Shown here piece after piece: positions 1 to 9,345 of a stretch of 61,306 nucleotides of DNA. Each line of letters opens with the position of its first letter. Within the stretch, counting starts at the first letter, position 1. The DNA is from Palleniella muris (GTDB taxonomy: Bacteria > Bacteroidota > Bacteroidia > Bacteroidales > Bacteroidaceae): contig NZ_SRZC01000023.1 in assembly GCF_004792655.1 (NCBI RefSeq), positions 1 through 61,306 of the forward strand, in the 5' to 3' direction. The notes beneath the pieces were generated by a model. That model did not search any database. It saw only the letters and a program-made list of their open reading frames with translations, and was not told the DNA's origin. The translations under genes were made by a program, and so were the position numbers.

Positions 1-1738
1 TCCATTCCATGGAGCTTATGCTGCCGTTGTAGCACGGGTTCGCTCCCGAGGCATAGCCGATAGACTCCGTGAAGGCATCGCCTGCGACGGAGGTCGTCCA
101 TCCGTGCAGGTCATAAGAGTAGGATGTGCTGTTCGCCCCAGAGCCCTGCACCAACTTGCTGACGCGTCCGAGGTCATCATATTCATGGGATGCTATGCGT
201 TGCGTCTTTGAACTGTTGCCGTCTGTAACAGTCAGGTCAGAAAATAGCAGCTTCCCGCTCTTTTCGTCGTAAGTGTTTGTCAGGCATGTCCTATACATCG
301 TCTCCTTCTGAGTGCCAAAACCTTTGATTAGGGTTTGCGTTGTGCGCCTCACTGTGTTAAGGAATGTGTACTCTGTATTGGTTGACATGTAGGTGTTGTT
401 GGATGAGACGCTTCTTGAGGCTATTACGTTTCCGCGTATGTCGTAGAAGAACACTGTCAGGACATATTCCTTGTCAGAGTCCACAACCAACTGGCCTGTC
501 AGCTGTCCTTTGCCGTAATCCAACTCTTCCACGCTGCCTTCAACGACAGGTTTCCGTACCGGCTCATACTTCAGGCTGTCAGCTGGAAGGTTTTTCAATA
601 TGCAGCAATATTCGACAAAGTCATAGTTGTCGTAATAGTTCACAATATCTGCTTTGGGACCATTGAGATAATATGGATACTTAATGGTGTAACCACCGGA
701 GTTTTTTGTTTTCTCATGCGGTGCGGTAATGTCCAGCACAGCGAGGTTGTCGCCAGGATGAGCAAGACCATAGCAGCTGCCCTGAACTGCCAATCTTCCC
801 AGTCCATCATATACATAAAAGAAATGCCGGTTACCATTATCGTTACGCATTCTACCGTCCTGCATGGCAATAAGTCGGTCGTTGTTGTCATACCAATACT
901 GTATGTGCTCACAGCCGGGCAGGATTTTCTTAGTCACGTTTCCATGAGAGTCATAACGGTACTCATAGGCGTAAAGGGCTTTCTTCCCTTCTTTCTGGTA
1001 TTGGGGTGAAAGGACATAGCGCAGCTGCCCGAGAGTGTTGTATACGAAATATGTATCATTATCTCCATTTCGGCGTTCAAGGATTTTCCTGCCGAACATA
1101 TCCGTATATACTTCAAGCGTATGCCCGTCCTCATCCGTTGTCTTCACTCCGTCAAGCATGCAGGGTTCATAGAAGCCATCATTGACCAGTGAGATTTTAT
1201 CTGTCGGTGCGGTGTACATTTTCACATCATTCTCCCCATTGGTCATGTATTCGGTCTTGACAATCTTGTTGCCAGAATGCCACTGTTCGCCAGCATTAAT
1301 GCTATAGTCTTTACGGTCCAAGGCGTCTGTTACGGCCACTGTGTAGGCATGCCCTGTGCCATAATTCGCCGATGACTCGGTCTTGAATCCCCTTATGTCG
1401 GGATAGTCCAATGAGCTGGAAGTTGGTGTTCCAAGCCAGTTTGCCGTCATCCGTTGCGCATTATCGTATTCAGTAAGCGCTCCTATGCTCCTGTTTGCCG
1501 GGCTCACACCGTTCTGGACATAATATGTCGGTCTGCCAAGGCCGTCACAATACTGGACATCTGTTTTTGAGACAAGAGAGGCATGCACAGCCATTGAGTC
1601 TCCTTCAGCCTCACCGTTATAGGCCTTCATCATGGTTATGGTTTTCACATAGTTTTGTTTTACACTTTGCCCGTAGCAAGGTGCAAGACAGGTGATTAGC
1701 GGCACCGCTGCAAACATGTATCTGAGTCTACTTTCCAT
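1..1738 (-). CDS. RHS/YD-repeat surface protein, C-terminal part beyond the window
   Basis: The minus-strand frame is open from an ATG at 1738 to the window edge, giving at least 579 residues without a stop in the stretches I translated. It starts with a secretion signal (a short basic start, then a hydrophobic run ending near CYGQ). It is rich in Tyr-Asp motifs such as YDDLGR, YDGLGRL, YDNNDRL and YEYRYDSHGN, the mark of RHS/YD-repeat proteins. The N-terminal part resembles the DUF6443-type domain of Bacteroidetes RHS proteins; this is from memory of the family. The ATG lies inside the end of the upstream gene (11-nt overlap), so translation is probably coupled. RHS proteins usually form a large beta cocoon around a variable C-terminal toxin or adhesive tip; that end is not in the window, so the activity cannot be judged. 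Confidence 0.85.
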   Translation of the reverse strand, partial: MESRLRYMFAAVPLITCLAPCYGQSVKQNYVKTITMMKAYNGEAEGDSMAVHASLVSKTDVQYCDGLGRPTYYVQNGVSPANRSIGALTEYDNAQRMTANWLGTPTSSSLDYPDIRGFKTESSANYGTGHAYTVAVTDALDRKDYSINAGEQWHSGNKIVKTEYMTNGENDVKMYTAPTDKISLVNDGFYEPCMLDGVKTTDEDGHTLEVYTDMFGRKILERRNGDNDTYFVYNTLGQLRYVLSPQYQKEGKKALYAYEYRYDSHGNVTKKILPGCEHIQYWYDNNDRLIAMQDGRMRNDNGNRHFFYVYDGLGRLAVQGSCYGLAHPGDNLAVLDITAPHEKTKNSGGYTIKYPYYLNGPKADIVNYYDNYDFVEYCCILKNLPADSLKYEPVRKPVVEGSVEELDYGKGQLTGQLVVDSDKEYVLTVFFYDIRGNVIASRSVSSNNTYMSTNTEYTFLNTVRRTTQTLIKGFGTQKETMYRTCLTNTYDEKSGKLLFSDLTVTDGNSSKTQRIASHEYDDLGRVSKLVQGSGANSTSYSYDLHGWTTSVAGDAFTESIGYASGANPCYNGSISSMEW

Positions 1739-4021
1739 TTTGCTTGTAATTATATTCATACTGTTTCAGCAGATAGTCATAGTACTCCCAGTCATTCCAG
1801 CCTATCAGTTCCCTTACCTCCCTTAATCTGTCCAGCGGGTCATAATAGTACATGACATCGTATCCGTTTGGATAGGTTACTTCGTCTATTTGCCATGGAC
1901 TGTTATAGAAATAGGTTGTTTTTTGAGATAGTTTGTTGTCCCCATCACCTTCTTCTATTAGATTGTGTATGTAGTTGTCACTTCCTGTCCAGACAAATCG
2001 TGTATAGCCTTTTCCTCTCTGCCAATAACGCTGTACGGATTTCAATGGTGTTGGAACTTGATATGTTGCTGTATTTGTAGACAGTCCTTGAGCCGTCATG
2101 CTTTGTTTCTTCCACATTGGAGTAGCCTATATGCGGACCGAAGGAGTTGGACATGGGTATTATGGACGATGAACGCTCCATAGACATAGTGGAATATGCG
2201 CCGGCAACACTAAGCTCCGCATACCAGTTCTGCCAAGTGTGGATTGGCGTTGAGAAAAGTTCTCCACTGGATTTGTCTGAACCGGACTGTTTATATGCAA
2301 AGGTGCGCTTGTTTGCAATTGCAGTACCTTCGTCACTATAATCTGTGATGCACTTGATACGCAAGCCTCCTGCAATGCCACCGTTGTTAACCATCCTGTT
2401 CCTGTCTGTTGAGAGATACGAAGAATAGTCGTGTGGTTCATATTCAAAAGTCGACCATCCTCCTGTCGGATAGACTAAGGTTTTCAGCATACCACCACTT
2501 GTGCCAAAGGGTGTGCGGTCAGCATATAGAAATGCTTTTGACTCATTTGTTGTCTTGCCATTATAGTATCCCCAATGGTCAACAGCTTTTGTTAGGTAAC
2601 CAAGTGACGACTTTCCTAAATAATTATACTCCATGTGATATTTCATAGATTGTACACTATTAGTATCATTTCCCGTAGTTATGACATCTGTTAGATTCAT
2701 CCGTGATCCATATTCGTATTTTAACCTAATAATCCTTCGTGCAGTTCGCTCGTCAGTTGATGATCTATAGATGTTTATTGAATTAAGTTGTTTAAGCCGG
2801 CATGAACTCAATGGGTACACCCGTTTGTAGTAGCCGGGTTCTACATACTGATACTTTGCCGCTTCTTCATGCTCTGTCTGCAGATACCAAAATGGATAAA
2901 ATGATGAATAGTTATAGTTTTCATAAGCTCCGAAAATGTTGAGTTTAGGATACAAATCCCTGAGTGGAATCCCTGAATCTGCTGAATTGAACTTAACCAT
3001 AGTGCCGTCTGCAGCTACAATGCGTTCAAGGTAGACCGGTGAATTCAGCGTGCCATCATACTTGAAATTTGGTGAATATGATAATTTCTGTCCATAATCC
3101 GGCATTAATCCTCCCGGGTCATGATATTCTTCCACAGTGGAAGTGTAATCCATGTTGTACACTTGGGCAATGTAACATCCACGCTTATAGTCTAACTGAT
3201 AAAGCATATTCCCATATTTGTCGCTTATTTTTGTAAGATACCAACTGCCGGCATGCAGCACATCACCCTTAGTGAACAACATTGCGTAATAGTCAATCGC
3301 ATGATTAGTTCCGCCAAATTCATAAATATAGCCTTTATCATCACGGATGGTAAATCCTTTTATGACTCTCGGCATGCTATGACGTGTCGGTTCATTAGTG
3401 TCTCCGTTAGGATATTTTGTGACAAATGGTGTGATGAAATTGCTGTTAGCCTTGATGTCGAAAATAATATCCAGATTTTCATCAGACATGACTTTCCACT
3501 GGCCGTCATTGCCAAGGAAAAACCTTCCCGTCTTCCCCCATAAAATTGAAATGGAAGATGTCAGGAGCAAAATCGTAACGAGTCATCACCACATAATCTT
3601 TGAGTTTGTCAACATTATACTTTTCTTCCTTCAGTTTTTTATATGATGAGAAATAGTTAGAAAAATGATCTGAATTTCCTCCTATTGGAATGGTCTCATC
3701 ATCATAGTTGTTCCTCACACGAGTAATCACTCCACCGGCAACCAATGTCCAGTTGTTGCCAACCCATCCCGGCAGGCTGTTTGGCATCACTCCGCCGGCA
3801 TCATAACTGAGATAGATGGGGAACTCATAGCCTCGTATCACCATTTTGTAAATAGGGATGGAAATATCTGGACGTCCTGTATAATACGATACCGGAATCT
3901 CGCCGTATTTACCCAAGTCGGCAGCGTTTGGCGTTGGTATCGCTCCGGGAACCATTTGCTGTGAGTATGCAGTGGTTCCAAACATCCAAATAAATAAAAT
4001 GTTTCTTACTATATGTCTCAT
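1728..4021 (-). pseudogene. RHS-family secreted protein broken by two frameshifts
   Basis: Three overlapping minus-strand frames together encode one protein of about 760 residues. It begins with a signal peptide (MRHIVRNILFIW to AYSQQ), followed by a stretch with PGAIPTPNAADLGKYGEIP and SYYTGRPDISIPIY, typical of the N-terminus of Bacteroidetes RHS proteins that precede a second RHS gene. Frame 1 stops after residue 171. Removing one T from a run of five (plus strand AAAAA at 3518-3522) joins GEDGKV to FLGNDGQW. A second break lies near 2014-2020, where restoring one AG unit (plus strand CT) joins LLAER to GKGYTRF. The first gene of the operon overlaps its ATG by 4 nt (ATGA) and the next RHS gene overlaps its stop by 11 nt. 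Both breaks are at simple repeats, so replication slippage, phase variation and sequencing error are all possible. Confidence 0.8.
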
Positions 4022-5214
4022 TTTCTTATCTTTATCACTTTGTTTTGTTCTCCGAACTCAATCTTTATTAATACATAGCCAATATTTATGGCTTCCGAAA
4101 GGCGTATGATTTCAGAATAAGCTCCCGCATGACGTTTGCCGAAATTCCTTTGTGCAATAGTGGCACCTCCGTCAGTGTATATGCCGAGACTCAGTTCTCC
4201 TTCCTCTTTCATGACATAGTCAAACAAAAGACGGTTGCCGTCGGCATCCAATCTTGCGTCCACCGCTATTGGGAAATCGTCATAGGTTCCACCATGAGAG
4301 CAGTCATGCGCCATATCACGGAAACTGTCGCGTGGTTTTCTGCCTGATGCCGCTTCATCCCTGAGTCTCATGCGTTCCTGCACTTTTTCGTTAGCCAAAT
4401 CGGTGTTCAAGTCCGAGAGCTGCTCCTCCGGAAGATAAAGGAATGATGTGGCAATCCCACTGTGTATGGAATCATTCTGTACGTGGGAAGTGACAACCGT
4501 TTCCATAATGGGGTATCTGTGACCAATCTTATACCACAGATAACGGTCCTCACAGACATTGTCGCAGGGAAGTGAGTCAATGCACTGTCTCAGATAAGCA
4601 TCGGTGAACATAGTGTCCGGCAGATGTCTTGTGTCAGAGGTGCGCCTGAATTCCGTACGCCGATGCAGACGGAGTATGTTTCTTAATGTGTCCTCACCGT
4701 TGATTATTATGCCGGTGGCGTCTGCCACAACGCTGTTCCGTCCCCACATGCCGATATGCAGCTTGTCACAGTAAGTGCCTCGCGCCATAAACTCCGAGCT
4801 TATGCTGTCACCGTAAGCCATTGTTTTTGTGCGATGAAGGACGGGTTTGACATAGTCCATTTTCGTTGTGCGGTTCCGGAAACCTTTGAGGAAAAGGCTG
4901 TCTCCGCATGTCGTGTAGTAATAGTTTGTACTGTGCTCTTGGCATACCATGCTGTCGCCTTTTGCGAAAAACTCCTGCGTATAGCCTTTGCCTTCATCGG
5001 TTCTGATTACTTCCCATACAGCATCCTTGCCACGGTCACCGTGGCTGACGACATCAATCTGCAGCTTTCGGAGACGGTCTCCGTCACGTGGAGCATTGCA
5101 CTCCAAGGTGATGCTGTCCTGTGCCTGACAATGGCAGAAAGGAACAATGATTGAAAGGAATAGCAATAGGATTCGGGTGTGCTTGTTCTTTTTTGTCGGC
5201 ATGGTAGTTTGCAT
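4018..5214 (-). CDS. secreted protein of unknown function, first gene of the RHS operon
   Basis: A 398-residue protein not recognised as a known family. It has a signal peptide (MPTKKNKHTRILLLF to CQAQ) and a mature part with many short charged segments. A C-terminal beta-rich segment (EGELSLGIYTDGG to KVIKIRK) resembles the small domains at the end of secreted Bacteroidetes proteins, possibly a sorting tail. The frame is open further upstream to 5274, but a good promoter (TTTG 5282-5285, TAACTTTG 5254-5261) lies inside that extension, so the start must be ATG 5214 or ATG 5202. Its TGA stop overlaps the ATG of the RHS gene (ATGA). The tight coupling suggests it is made together with the RHS proteins, perhaps as an export or anchoring partner; that is inference. 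Confidence 0.75.
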   Translation of the reverse strand: MQTTMPTKKNKHTRILLLFLSIIVPFCHCQAQDSITLECNAPRDGDRLRKLQIDVVSHGDRGKDAVWEVIRTDEGKGYTQEFFAKGDSMVCQEHSTNYYYTTCGDSLFLKGFRNRTTKMDYVKPVLHRTKTMAYGDSISSEFMARGTYCDKLHIGMWGRNSVVADATGIIINGEDTLRNILRLHRRTEFRRTSDTRHLPDTMFTDAYLRQCIDSLPCDNVCEDRYLWYKIGHRYPIMETVVTSHVQNDSIHSGIATSFLYLPEEQLSDLNTDLANEKVQERMRLRDEAASGRKPRDSFRDMAHDCSHGGTYDDFPIAVDARLDADGNRLLFDYVMKEEGELSLGIYTDGGATIAQRNFGKRHAGAYSEIIRLSEAINIGYVLIKIEFGEQNKVIKIRK

Positions 5215-5253
5215 AATTATATAATTGGTGAATTTTGTTGAAAAACTATGACG

Positions 5254-5285
5254 CAAAGTTAAAAATAAATTCATATAACACCAAA
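5254..5285 (-). promoter_or_regulatory. Bacteroidetes promoter for the RHS operon
   Basis: On the minus strand TTTG (5282-5285) is followed after exactly 20 bases by TAACTTTG (5254-5261), matching the TTTG / TAnnTTTG pattern of the primary sigma factor in Bacteroidetes. It places transcription start near 5247 and rules out the start codon at 5274. Confidence 0.75.
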
Positions 5286-5390
5286 TAAATTCTGTACTTT
5301 TTATACACTTAATTCTGTTTTTCTTGTGCGTTGCATTGTAATGGAATGGTGAGGACAGATGCAGAGTGCTTTGCAGCCCGAGATACAGTT

Positions 5391-5745
5391 CATTTTAGAA
5401 AACTCATGCCTGTAAACCGCTAAATAAATCGCGTAGAAACAAAAAGTATTTCAGAAGTTCGGGAAATCGCAAAAATTCCGCAATCTAAGTAATCAGCTGT
5501 AACTCTGATGGTTATGTGGGATTATGATAACTGTGTTAACGGTTGTTTTTGCAAAGGGTAACCTTTTGCAAAGCGAATGGTAACCTTTTATAGTGCAGAA
5601 GGTAATGAAATGCAGTGCGGAAAGTGGCATTTTCACCTCCTTTTTGCTATAAAAGCAACCATAAAAGGTGGTCTTGAACTGTAAAAACAGCCATTTTCAT
5701 GTTGCTTTTCATCATTATGATAAATAGCGCATTAGAAAACTCATG
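5391..5745. repeat. array element A, whole element with flanking blocks
   Basis: Bounded on both sides by the direct repeat AGAAAACTCATG (5397-5408 and 5734-5745). Inside the left end is AAATAAATCGC (5422-5432); inside the right end is TTATGATAAATAG (5715-5727). The same blocks occur in the same order and almost the same spacing at 43229-43588. The core is the 22-bp periodic array. This looks like one of two diverged copies of a single intergenic element. Confidence 0.7.
5531..5728. repeat. 22-bp periodic palindromic array (site A)
   Basis: Units start at 5531, 5553, 5575, 5597, 5619, 5641, 5663, 5685 and 5707, each exactly 22 bp apart. The clearest cores are AAAGGGTAACCTTTTGCA (5553), GAATGGTAACCTTTTATA (5575), AGAAGGTAATGAAATGCA (5597) and AAAAGGTGGTCTTGAA (5663). 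Units 5641 and 5707 fit poorly. The shared core approximates AAAGGTAACCTTT, which is palindromic around its middle base. Confidence 0.7.
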
Positions 5746-5865
5746 TCATTTTTTCTTGTCTTGAATTAGCGGTGTTTTATGGGATTAATTTTGCATACTA
5801 ACTTAAATTATCTTACGAAATTGTATTTTGTTATAAAAGCGATACACTCTATCGGTAATTTTTTA

Positions 5866-5873
5866 TATCTTTG
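5866..5873 (+). promoter_or_regulatory. -7 box for the DUF2723 operon
   Basis: TATCTTTG fits TAnnTTTG. No TTTG sits at the ideal distance upstream, so only the -7 box is called. It implies a long leader before the ATG at 6016. Confidence 0.5.
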
Positions 5874-6015
5874 CATAATGTTAACTGCACCTCAGCAATT
5901 TAGAGCAAGTTCTATTGCATTCGGTTTGCATAACATTTGCATATTATTAATATTTTATTGGCGCGCCGACAACTGTGCGTTAAGAGCAAAAAAACATTGA
6001 AATAAAAACAAAAGA

Positions 6016-9000
6016 ATGAAGAAGTTTAGACTTGTAGACAATGTCATGGGGTGGCTGACGTTCCTTGTCGCCGCTTTCGTCTATTGCTCTACTATCGAAC
6101 CGACAGCGTCTTTTTGGGACTGTCCGGAGTTTATTACCACAGGTTACAAACTTGAAGTCGGTCACCCGCCGGGCGCACCGTTCTTTATGCTCACCGCCAA
6201 CATCTTCTCACAGTTTGCAAGTGATCCGTCACAGGTGGCAAGGATGGTGAACACGATGTCGGCTTTGCTTTCTGCCACATGTATCCTTTTCTTGTTCTGG
6301 TCGATAACGCATCTTACGCGCAAACTTATCATTGGCAAGGATGAGGTGATAGACACAGCAAAGCTGGTTGCCATAGAGGCATCCGGACTTGTGGGTGCAT
6401 TGATTTACACTTTCTCTGACACATTCTGGTTCTCGGCAGTAGAGGGCGAGGTCTATGCCTATTCGTCTGCCTTTACGGCTGTGGTGTTCTGGCTTATCCT
6501 CAAGTGGGAGGACAATGCCGACCAGCCCCACAGCGACCGCTGGCTTGTGCTCATAGCCTACATGACAGGTCTGTCGATAGGTGTCCATTTGCTGAACCTG
6601 CTCTGCATTCCGGCGATTGTCCTGGTGTATTATTACAAGAAGAATCCGGCTGCAAGCCTGAAGGGATCGCTTGTTGCGCTTGCTGTCTCCTTCGTCATTG
6701 TCGCTGCTGTGCTTTATGGCGTTGTGCCGGGAATCATCACAGTCGGCGGATGGTTTGAGCTGTTCTTTGTCAACACTCTTTCATGTCCGTTCAATACGGG
6801 TGTGATAATCTACCTTATTCTCCTTGTATCCATTGTCCTTTGGGCTATTTACGAAAGCTATACAGGGAAGAACAAGCGTCGCGAAGACATGTCTTTCCTT
6901 GCCTCTGTCGGAATGCTTGGCATCCCGTTCTACGGCTATGGATGGTCAGCCTTTGGAATAGGAGTCGTTGTTCTTGCCGTGCTGTGGGGCGTCATGCAGT
7001 ACAAGCGTGGGGGAAAGGCATTTGTGACTTCAAGGTTCAAGAACACGACGCTTCTCTGCATGCTGATGCTTATGATTGGTTACAGCACTTACGCCGTCAT
7101 CGTCATACGCTCTGCAGCCAATCCTCCTATGGACCAGAACTCTCCGGAGGACATTTTCACTTTGGGAAATTACCTGAGCCGTGACCAGTATGGTGACAGA
7201 CCATTGGCTTATGGCGAGGCATATACGTCACAGGTTGCTTTGGAAGTAGAGGGCAACATGTGCAAGCCTGTAATGAAGACAGGTGCTCCGGTTATACAGA
7301 AAGTGGAGAAGCACAGTGAGGACGAGCCGGACAGATACTTCACTGTACGCACGAAGGATAAGTATGTCTATGCACAGAACATGCTATTCCCACGTATGCA
7401 CAGTTCTGCACACGCACAGCAGTATGAGGACTGGATGGGTGGCGTGCAGGGCACGGAAGTTCCTTTTGACCGTTGTGGCGAGCCTATTACTGTGAAGATG
7501 CCGACAATGGCGGAGAACATAAGGTTCTTCTTGTCTTATCAGTGCAATTTCATGTATTGGAGATATTTCATGTGGAACTTTGCAGGTCGTCAGAATGATT
7601 TGCAGGGTAATGGTGAATTGGAGCATGGCAACTGGATAACAGGTATTCCGTTCATTGACAACTGGATGCTTGGCGACCAGTCGCTTCTCCCTGATGAGTT
7701 GAAGGAAAACAAGGGGCATAATGTCTTCTACTGTCTTCCACTGCTTTTGGGACTGTTAGGTCTTTTCTGGCAGGCATTCCGTGGCGACAAGGGCATCCAG
7801 CAGTTCTGGGTGGTCTTCTTCCTCTTCTTCATGACAGGACTTGCCATTGTCCTTTATCTCAACCAGACACCGAGCCAGCCTCGTGAGCGTGACTATGCTT
7901 ATGCAGGTTCGTTCTATGCTTACGCTATATGGTGTGGTATGGGTGTCGCTGCGATACTTGACATCATAGAAAAGAAATTCAAGAAGAGCAATGTCGCCAT
8001 ATCCTCTGTCATTGGATTGGCATGTCTCTTTGTGCCTATACAGATGGCAAGCCAGACATGGGATGACCACGACCGCTCAGGCAGATACACTTGCCGTGAT
8101 TTCGGGCAGAACTATCTCAACTCAATGCAGGACAGCGGTTATCCGATTATATTCACCAACGGTGATAATGACACATTCCCTCTTTGGTACAATCAGGATG
8201 TGGAAGGTGTCGGCACCAATGCGCGCGTCTGCAATCTCTCTTATTTGCAGACCGATTGGTACATAGACCAAATGGTGCGCCCTGCATACGATTCTCCTTC
8301 ACTGCCTATCACATGGCCACGTGTAGACTATTGTTCCGGAACAAATGAGTACATAACCATAGAGCCGGAATATGAGTCACAGATAAGACAACTCTATGCA
8401 GAGAATCCTGAAGAAGCAAAGGCTGCTTGGGGTGAAGAGCCGTTTGAGGTTAAGAATATCTTGAAGTATTGGGTGCGTGAGGGCAAGGATGCTGATGGAA
8501 CCCATATCATTCCTACCGATACGCTTTATCTTACTGTCGACAAGGAGGCTGTCAAGAAGTCCGGAATGCTGATGGCGTCAGACTCCATTCCTGACAGGAT
8601 GGTGATTTCACTTGCAGGAAAGCGTGCTTTGTACAAGGGCGACCTGATGCTTTTGGAGATGCTTGCCAACGCTAACTGGACTCGTCCGTTGTACGTTGCT
8701 ACGACTGTCGGACAGGAGAATTACATGAACCTCGGCGACAATTTCGTGCAGGAGGGTCTTGTCAACCGCATCACTCCTTTCACAACAAATGTTGAAGGCG
8801 CGAAGAACTTTGATACAGAGCGCGTATATAACAATGTGATGAACCGCTTCAAGTTCGGCGGATTGGACAAGAAAGGGCTCTATCTTGACGAGACGGTTAT
8901 GCGCATGTGCTACACTCACAAGCGCCTGTTTGCCAATCTTGCGACAAACCTTATCGCGGAAGGCAAGACAGATAAGGCTAAGAAGGTGCTGGCATACATG

Positions 9001-9342
9001 AACAAGGTCATGCCGGAGTACAATGTTCCGACAACCTATCTCTCAGGAGGTCTTGACTTCATCCGTTGCTATGCGCAGCTGGGAATGAAGAAAGAGGCTA
9101 TGCAGATAGTCAACAGCATGTGGAAGAATTGTACACAGTATATGCGTTGGTATCTTTCTCTTGACGCGAACCGTTTCTCTATGGCACAGCGTGACTGTCT
9201 GTATCAGATATATGTCATGCGGTCACTGATAGATTTGGCAGATGTGATGGACTCTGCACACGCAGACAAGATGGTGCAGCAGCTTTCTTCAACTGTCAAT
9301 ACATACCAGGGCAGAGGCGGAATAATTCCTGATGAGTTCTAA
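6016..9342 (+). CDS. DUF2723 multi-spanning membrane protein, GT-C glycosyltransferase-like
   Basis: A 1108-residue protein with about a dozen hydrophobic segments in the first 700 residues and a large soluble C-terminal part. The N-terminus carries the conserved segment around STIEPTASFWDCPEF and VGHPPGAPFF, typical of the DUF2723 family, whose Asp/Glu-containing first loop resembles that of GT-C enzymes such as protein O-mannosyltransferases. Length is normal for the Bacteroidetes family. A likely role is transfer of a lipid-linked sugar on the periplasmic side of the inner membrane; this rests on fold similarity and is not shown here. A TPR-like C-terminus (KAKKVLAYMNKVMPEYN, residues about 980-1100) may bind partners. 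The polysaccharide deacetylase begins 3 nt after its stop, so the two form an operon. Confidence 0.85.
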   Translation: MKKFRLVDNVMGWLTFLVAAFVYCSTIEPTASFWDCPEFITTGYKLEVGHPPGAPFFMLTANIFSQFASDPSQVARMVNTMSALLSATCILFLFWSITHLTRKLIIGKDEVIDTAKLVAIEASGLVGALIYTFSDTFWFSAVEGEVYAYSSAFTAVVFWLILKWEDNADQPHSDRWLVLIAYMTGLSIGVHLLNLLCIPAIVLVYYYKKNPAASLKGSLVALAVSFVIVAAVLYGVVPGIITVGGWFELFFVNTLSCPFNTGVIIYLILLVSIVLWAIYESYTGKNKRREDMSFLASVGMLGIPFYGYGWSAFGIGVVVLAVLWGVMQYKRGGKAFVTSRFKNTTLLCMLMLMIGYSTYAVIVIRSAANPPMDQNSPEDIFTLGNYLSRDQYGDRPLAYGEAYTSQVALEVEGNMCKPVMKTGAPVIQKVEKHSEDEPDRYFTVRTKDKYVYAQNMLFPRMHSSAHAQQYEDWMGGVQGTEVPFDRCGEPITVKMPTMAENIRFFLSYQCNFMYWRYFMWNFAGRQNDLQGNGELEHGNWITGIPFIDNWMLGDQSLLPDELKENKGHNVFYCLPLLLGLLGLFWQAFRGDKGIQQFWVVFFLFFMTGLAIVLYLNQTPSQPRERDYAYAGSFYAYAIWCGMGVAAILDIIEKKFKKSNVAISSVIGLACLFVPIQMASQTWDDHDRSGRYTCRDFGQNYLNSMQDSGYPIIFTNGDNDTFPLWYNQDVEGVGTNARVCNLSYLQTDWYIDQMVRPAYDSPSLPITWPRVDYCSGTNEYITIEPEYESQIRQLYAENPEEAKAAWGEEPFEVKNILKYWVREGKDADGTHIIPTDTLYLTVDKEAVKKSGMLMASDSIPDRMVISLAGKRALYKGDLMLLEMLANANWTRPLYVATTVGQENYMNLGDNFVQEGLVNRITPFTTNVEGAKNFDTERVYNNVMNRFKFGGLDKKGLYLDETVMRMCYTHKRLFANLATNLIAEGKTDKAKKVLAYMNKVMPEYNVPTTYLSGGLDFIRCYAQLGMKKEAMQIVNSMWKNCTQYMRWYLSLDANRFSMAQRDCLYQIYVMRSLIDLADVMDSAHADKMVQQLSSTVNTYQGRGGIIPDEF

Positions 9343-9345
9343 TGG

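Larger units (their letters stand above)
5286..6015. other. 730-bp divergent intergenic region
   Basis: Lies between the RHS operon (minus) and the DUF2723 gene (plus). It contains the flanking blocks and 22-bp periodic array described separately, a -7 box at 5866-5873, and a roughly 140-base leader before the ATG at 6016 with an 8-bp GGCGCGCC palindrome near 5960. A 40-codon frame starts at 5878, almost on the predicted transcription start; I do not treat it as a gene. Confidence 0.6.

Noticed and set aside
5878..6000. 40-codon leader frame before the DUF2723 gene
   Set aside because: Its ATG would lie almost at the predicted transcription start, and the peptide has no feature suggesting attenuation.
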